Notes under the pieces: generated by a model
Seen by the model: the letters and a program-made list of their open reading frames with translations, nothing else
The model's database searches: none
Told to the model about the DNA's origin: nothing
Made by a program: the position numbers and the translations under genes
Shown: one piece after another, positions 30,266 to 31,640 of the stretch
How positions within the stretch are numbered: position 1 is the first letter of the stretch
Layout: each line of letters opens with the position of its first letter
NCBI GenBank assembly: GCA_035763085.1
Contig: DASUBV010000065.1
Span: 1-31,640, forward strand
Direction of reading: 5' to 3'
Origin: DASUBV01 sp035763085
Lineage (GTDB): Bacteria > Actinomycetota > Actinomycetes > Streptosporangiales > Streptosporangiaceae
DNA: 31,640 bases

Positions 30266-31640
30266 ATGAGACCGAGAAGATTGCTGTCCGTGTGGCTGGC
30301 GGGCCTGATGGTGGCCGGCGTGAGTGCAGGCTGTTCCTCTGGTGGGTCCGGCGGCACGTCCTCGTCTAACGGGAAAGTGCACCTGACCTACGCGCTGTGG
30401 GACACCAACGAAGAGGTCGGCTACAAGAAGTCGATCGCGGTCTTCGAGAAGGCCAATCCCAACATCACCGTCAGCGTGGTCCAGGTCCCGTACCCGAACT
30501 ACCAGGAGAAGCTGCAGGCCGAGTTCACCTCCGGGTCCGGCCCCGACGTCTTCTGGGTCAACACGCCGTGGCTGTCCACCTGGATCAAGGACGGCCTGAT
30601 GGTCAACCTCGCGCCGGACATCAAGAAGGCGCACATCGACATGTCGCAGTACATCCCGTCGCTGGTGTCGCTGCACACCTACCAGGGCGCCATCTACGGC
30701 CTGCCCAAGGACTGGGACACCATCGCCGTCTACTACAACAAGGACTTCTTCGCCAAGCACCACATCCCGGTGCCGACGAACTGGTCGTGGAGCCCGACCA
30801 ACGGCGGGTCGTTCCTGCACACCCTGCAGCTGGCCACGATCGACAAGAACGGCAACAACGCCCTGTCGCCGAAGTTCAACTCCAGCGATGTGGCCACCTA
30901 CGGCGCCGAGATGGACAACGGGATGCAGACCGGCTGGGGCAACTTCCTGGCCGAGAACGGCGTCTTCACCATCCCCAAGCCCTTCGCCTCCTCGGTCTCG
31001 TTCAACACCCCCAAGGCCGATCAGGTCTTCCAGTTCATCCGCGACCTGATGTACAAGTACCACGTCATGGTCCCGGGCTCGGAGCTCGGCTCCAACGCCA
31101 CCAACCCGTCCAGCCAGAACAACGCCCTGTTCGCCGCGGGCAAGATCGCCATGCAGATCGGCGGCGACTGGGAGACCACCGGCACCGCGGCCGAGGTGGG
31201 GACCAAGTTCAAGATGGGCGTCATCCCGCTGCCGGCCGGCCCCAACGGCACCTGGAGCGTGTTCAACGGCCTCATCGACGCCGTCAACCCGCACACCCCC
31301 AACTTCGCGGCGGCCTGGAAGCTCGAGCAGTGGCTCGGCTCTGAGCCCTCGCAGAAGATCATGGGCGAGGGCGGCTACATCTGGCCCGCCATCCCCAGCC
31401 TGGACCCGCTGTTCGCCAAGCACTGGGCGGCCAAGGGTGTCACCATGGACGGCTTCCTGAGCGAGTCCAAGGGCAACCTGACCCCCTGGCCGAACACCCC
31501 CGGCATGAACCAGGCGCTGACCGACATGCAGCGTGACATGGGCCCGATCTGGCTCGGCCCGGGCACGCTCGCGCAGACGTCAGCCGCGGTGGCGAAGGCG
31601 GCAGCCGACGCCGACCACGACCTGGCCGCCGCCGGAGGCT
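30266..31640 (+). CDS. Carbohydrate ABC transporter substrate-binding lipoprotein (3' truncated by window)
   Basis: Extracellular sugar-binding protein of the family 1 (MalE/UgpB, COG1653) type, open to the window end with 458 codons visible and no stop. The lipoprotein signal has MRPRRLL, a hydrophobic core and lipobox SAGC with Cys23, followed by a Ser/Gly linker. The mature chain begins VHLTYALWDTNEEVGYKKSI. The family signature GSGPDVFWVN is followed by YGLPKDWDTIAVYYNKDFF, and near the end GTWSVFNGLIDAVNPHT and AAWKLEQWL. GAAGGA lies about seven bases before the ATG. It is expected to bind the oligosaccharide or sugar released by the GH27 enzyme. Confidence 0.93.
   Translation, partial: MRPRRLLSVWLAGLMVAGVSAGCSSGGSGGTSSSNGKVHLTYALWDTNEEVGYKKSIAVFEKANPNITVSVVQVPYPNYQEKLQAEFTSGSGPDVFWVNTPWLSTWIKDGLMVNLAPDIKKAHIDMSQYIPSLVSLHTYQGAIYGLPKDWDTIAVYYNKDFFAKHHIPVPTNWSWSPTNGGSFLHTLQLATIDKNGNNALSPKFNSSDVATYGAEMDNGMQTGWGNFLAENGVFTIPKPFASSVSFNTPKADQVFQFIRDLMYKYHVMVPGSELGSNATNPSSQNNALFAAGKIAMQIGGDWETTGTAAEVGTKFKMGVIPLPAGPNGTWSVFNGLIDAVNPHTPNFAAAWKLEQWLGSEPSQKIMGEGGYIWPAIPSLDPLFAKHWAAKGVTMDGFLSESKGNLTPWPNTPGMNQALTDMQRDMGPIWLGPGTLAQTSAAVAKAAADADHDLAAAGG

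Noticed and set aside
1..31640. CRISPR array, tRNA, rRNA, prophage or transposase
   Set aside because: No regularly spaced repeats, no cloverleaf or rRNA stretch noticed, and no integrase or transposase motifs in any plausible frame.

Overview
The window reads as the chromosome of a high-G+C actinomycete. G+C is high throughout, GTG starts are common, neighbouring genes often overlap as ATGA, GTGA or TGATG, hairpins lack U-tracts, and the content suits a soil saprophyte (secreted multidomain glycosidase, sugar ABC importer, many oxidoreductases). The genus cannot be named from this sequence. No tRNA, rRNA, CRISPR array or complete insertion sequence was seen.

Region 1 (1-10963) is an amino-compound locus. 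A class III aminotransferase on the + strand faces a livKHMGF-type branched-chain amino acid ABC importer on the - strand. Upstream of the importer lies a tightly overlapped trio: an aldo/keto reductase, an ornithine cyclodeaminase/mu-crystallin family protein and a threonine-dehydratase-like PLP enzyme (the EutC/EutB-like pair). A bile-acid:Na+ symporter-like permease lies further upstream. Together they suggest uptake and breakdown of an amino acid or a hydroxylated/cyclic amino acid derivative.

Region 2 (11055-15362, - strand) is a four-gene operon: a lipoprotein, an FtsH-like membrane AAA+/M41 protease with unusual architecture, a small membrane HExxH protein, and a plant-type glutaminyl-peptide cyclotransferase. 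It looks like an uncharacterised envelope proteolysis or protein-modification module. Region 3 (15363-17668) holds an AhpD-like protein, a small ABM/DUF3291-like protein and a membrane-anchored EEP-fold phosphoesterase/nuclease.

Region 4 (17722-31640, running off the end) is a carbohydrate catabolic locus. The - strand encodes a GntR/UTRA repressor followed by a GFO/IDH dehydrogenase, a cupin-type phosphoglucose isomerase homologue, an aldehyde dehydrogenase, an FGGY sugar kinase and an aldo/keto reductase. A secreted GH27 glycosidase with three accessory domains lies next to it. The + strand encodes two ABC permeases and a sugar-binding lipoprotein. An identical 26-bp sequence containing an imperfect 21-bp palindrome occurs at 24796-24821 and 28040-28065. 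Half-sites overlap the gntR start codon (24612-24623) and lie before the last reductase (18736-18748). This ties the two divergent arms into one probable GntR regulon. The proposed flow is GH27 release of a glycoside sugar outside the cell, ABC import, then isomerase, dehydrogenase, kinase and aldehyde oxidation inside it. The sugar is unknown.
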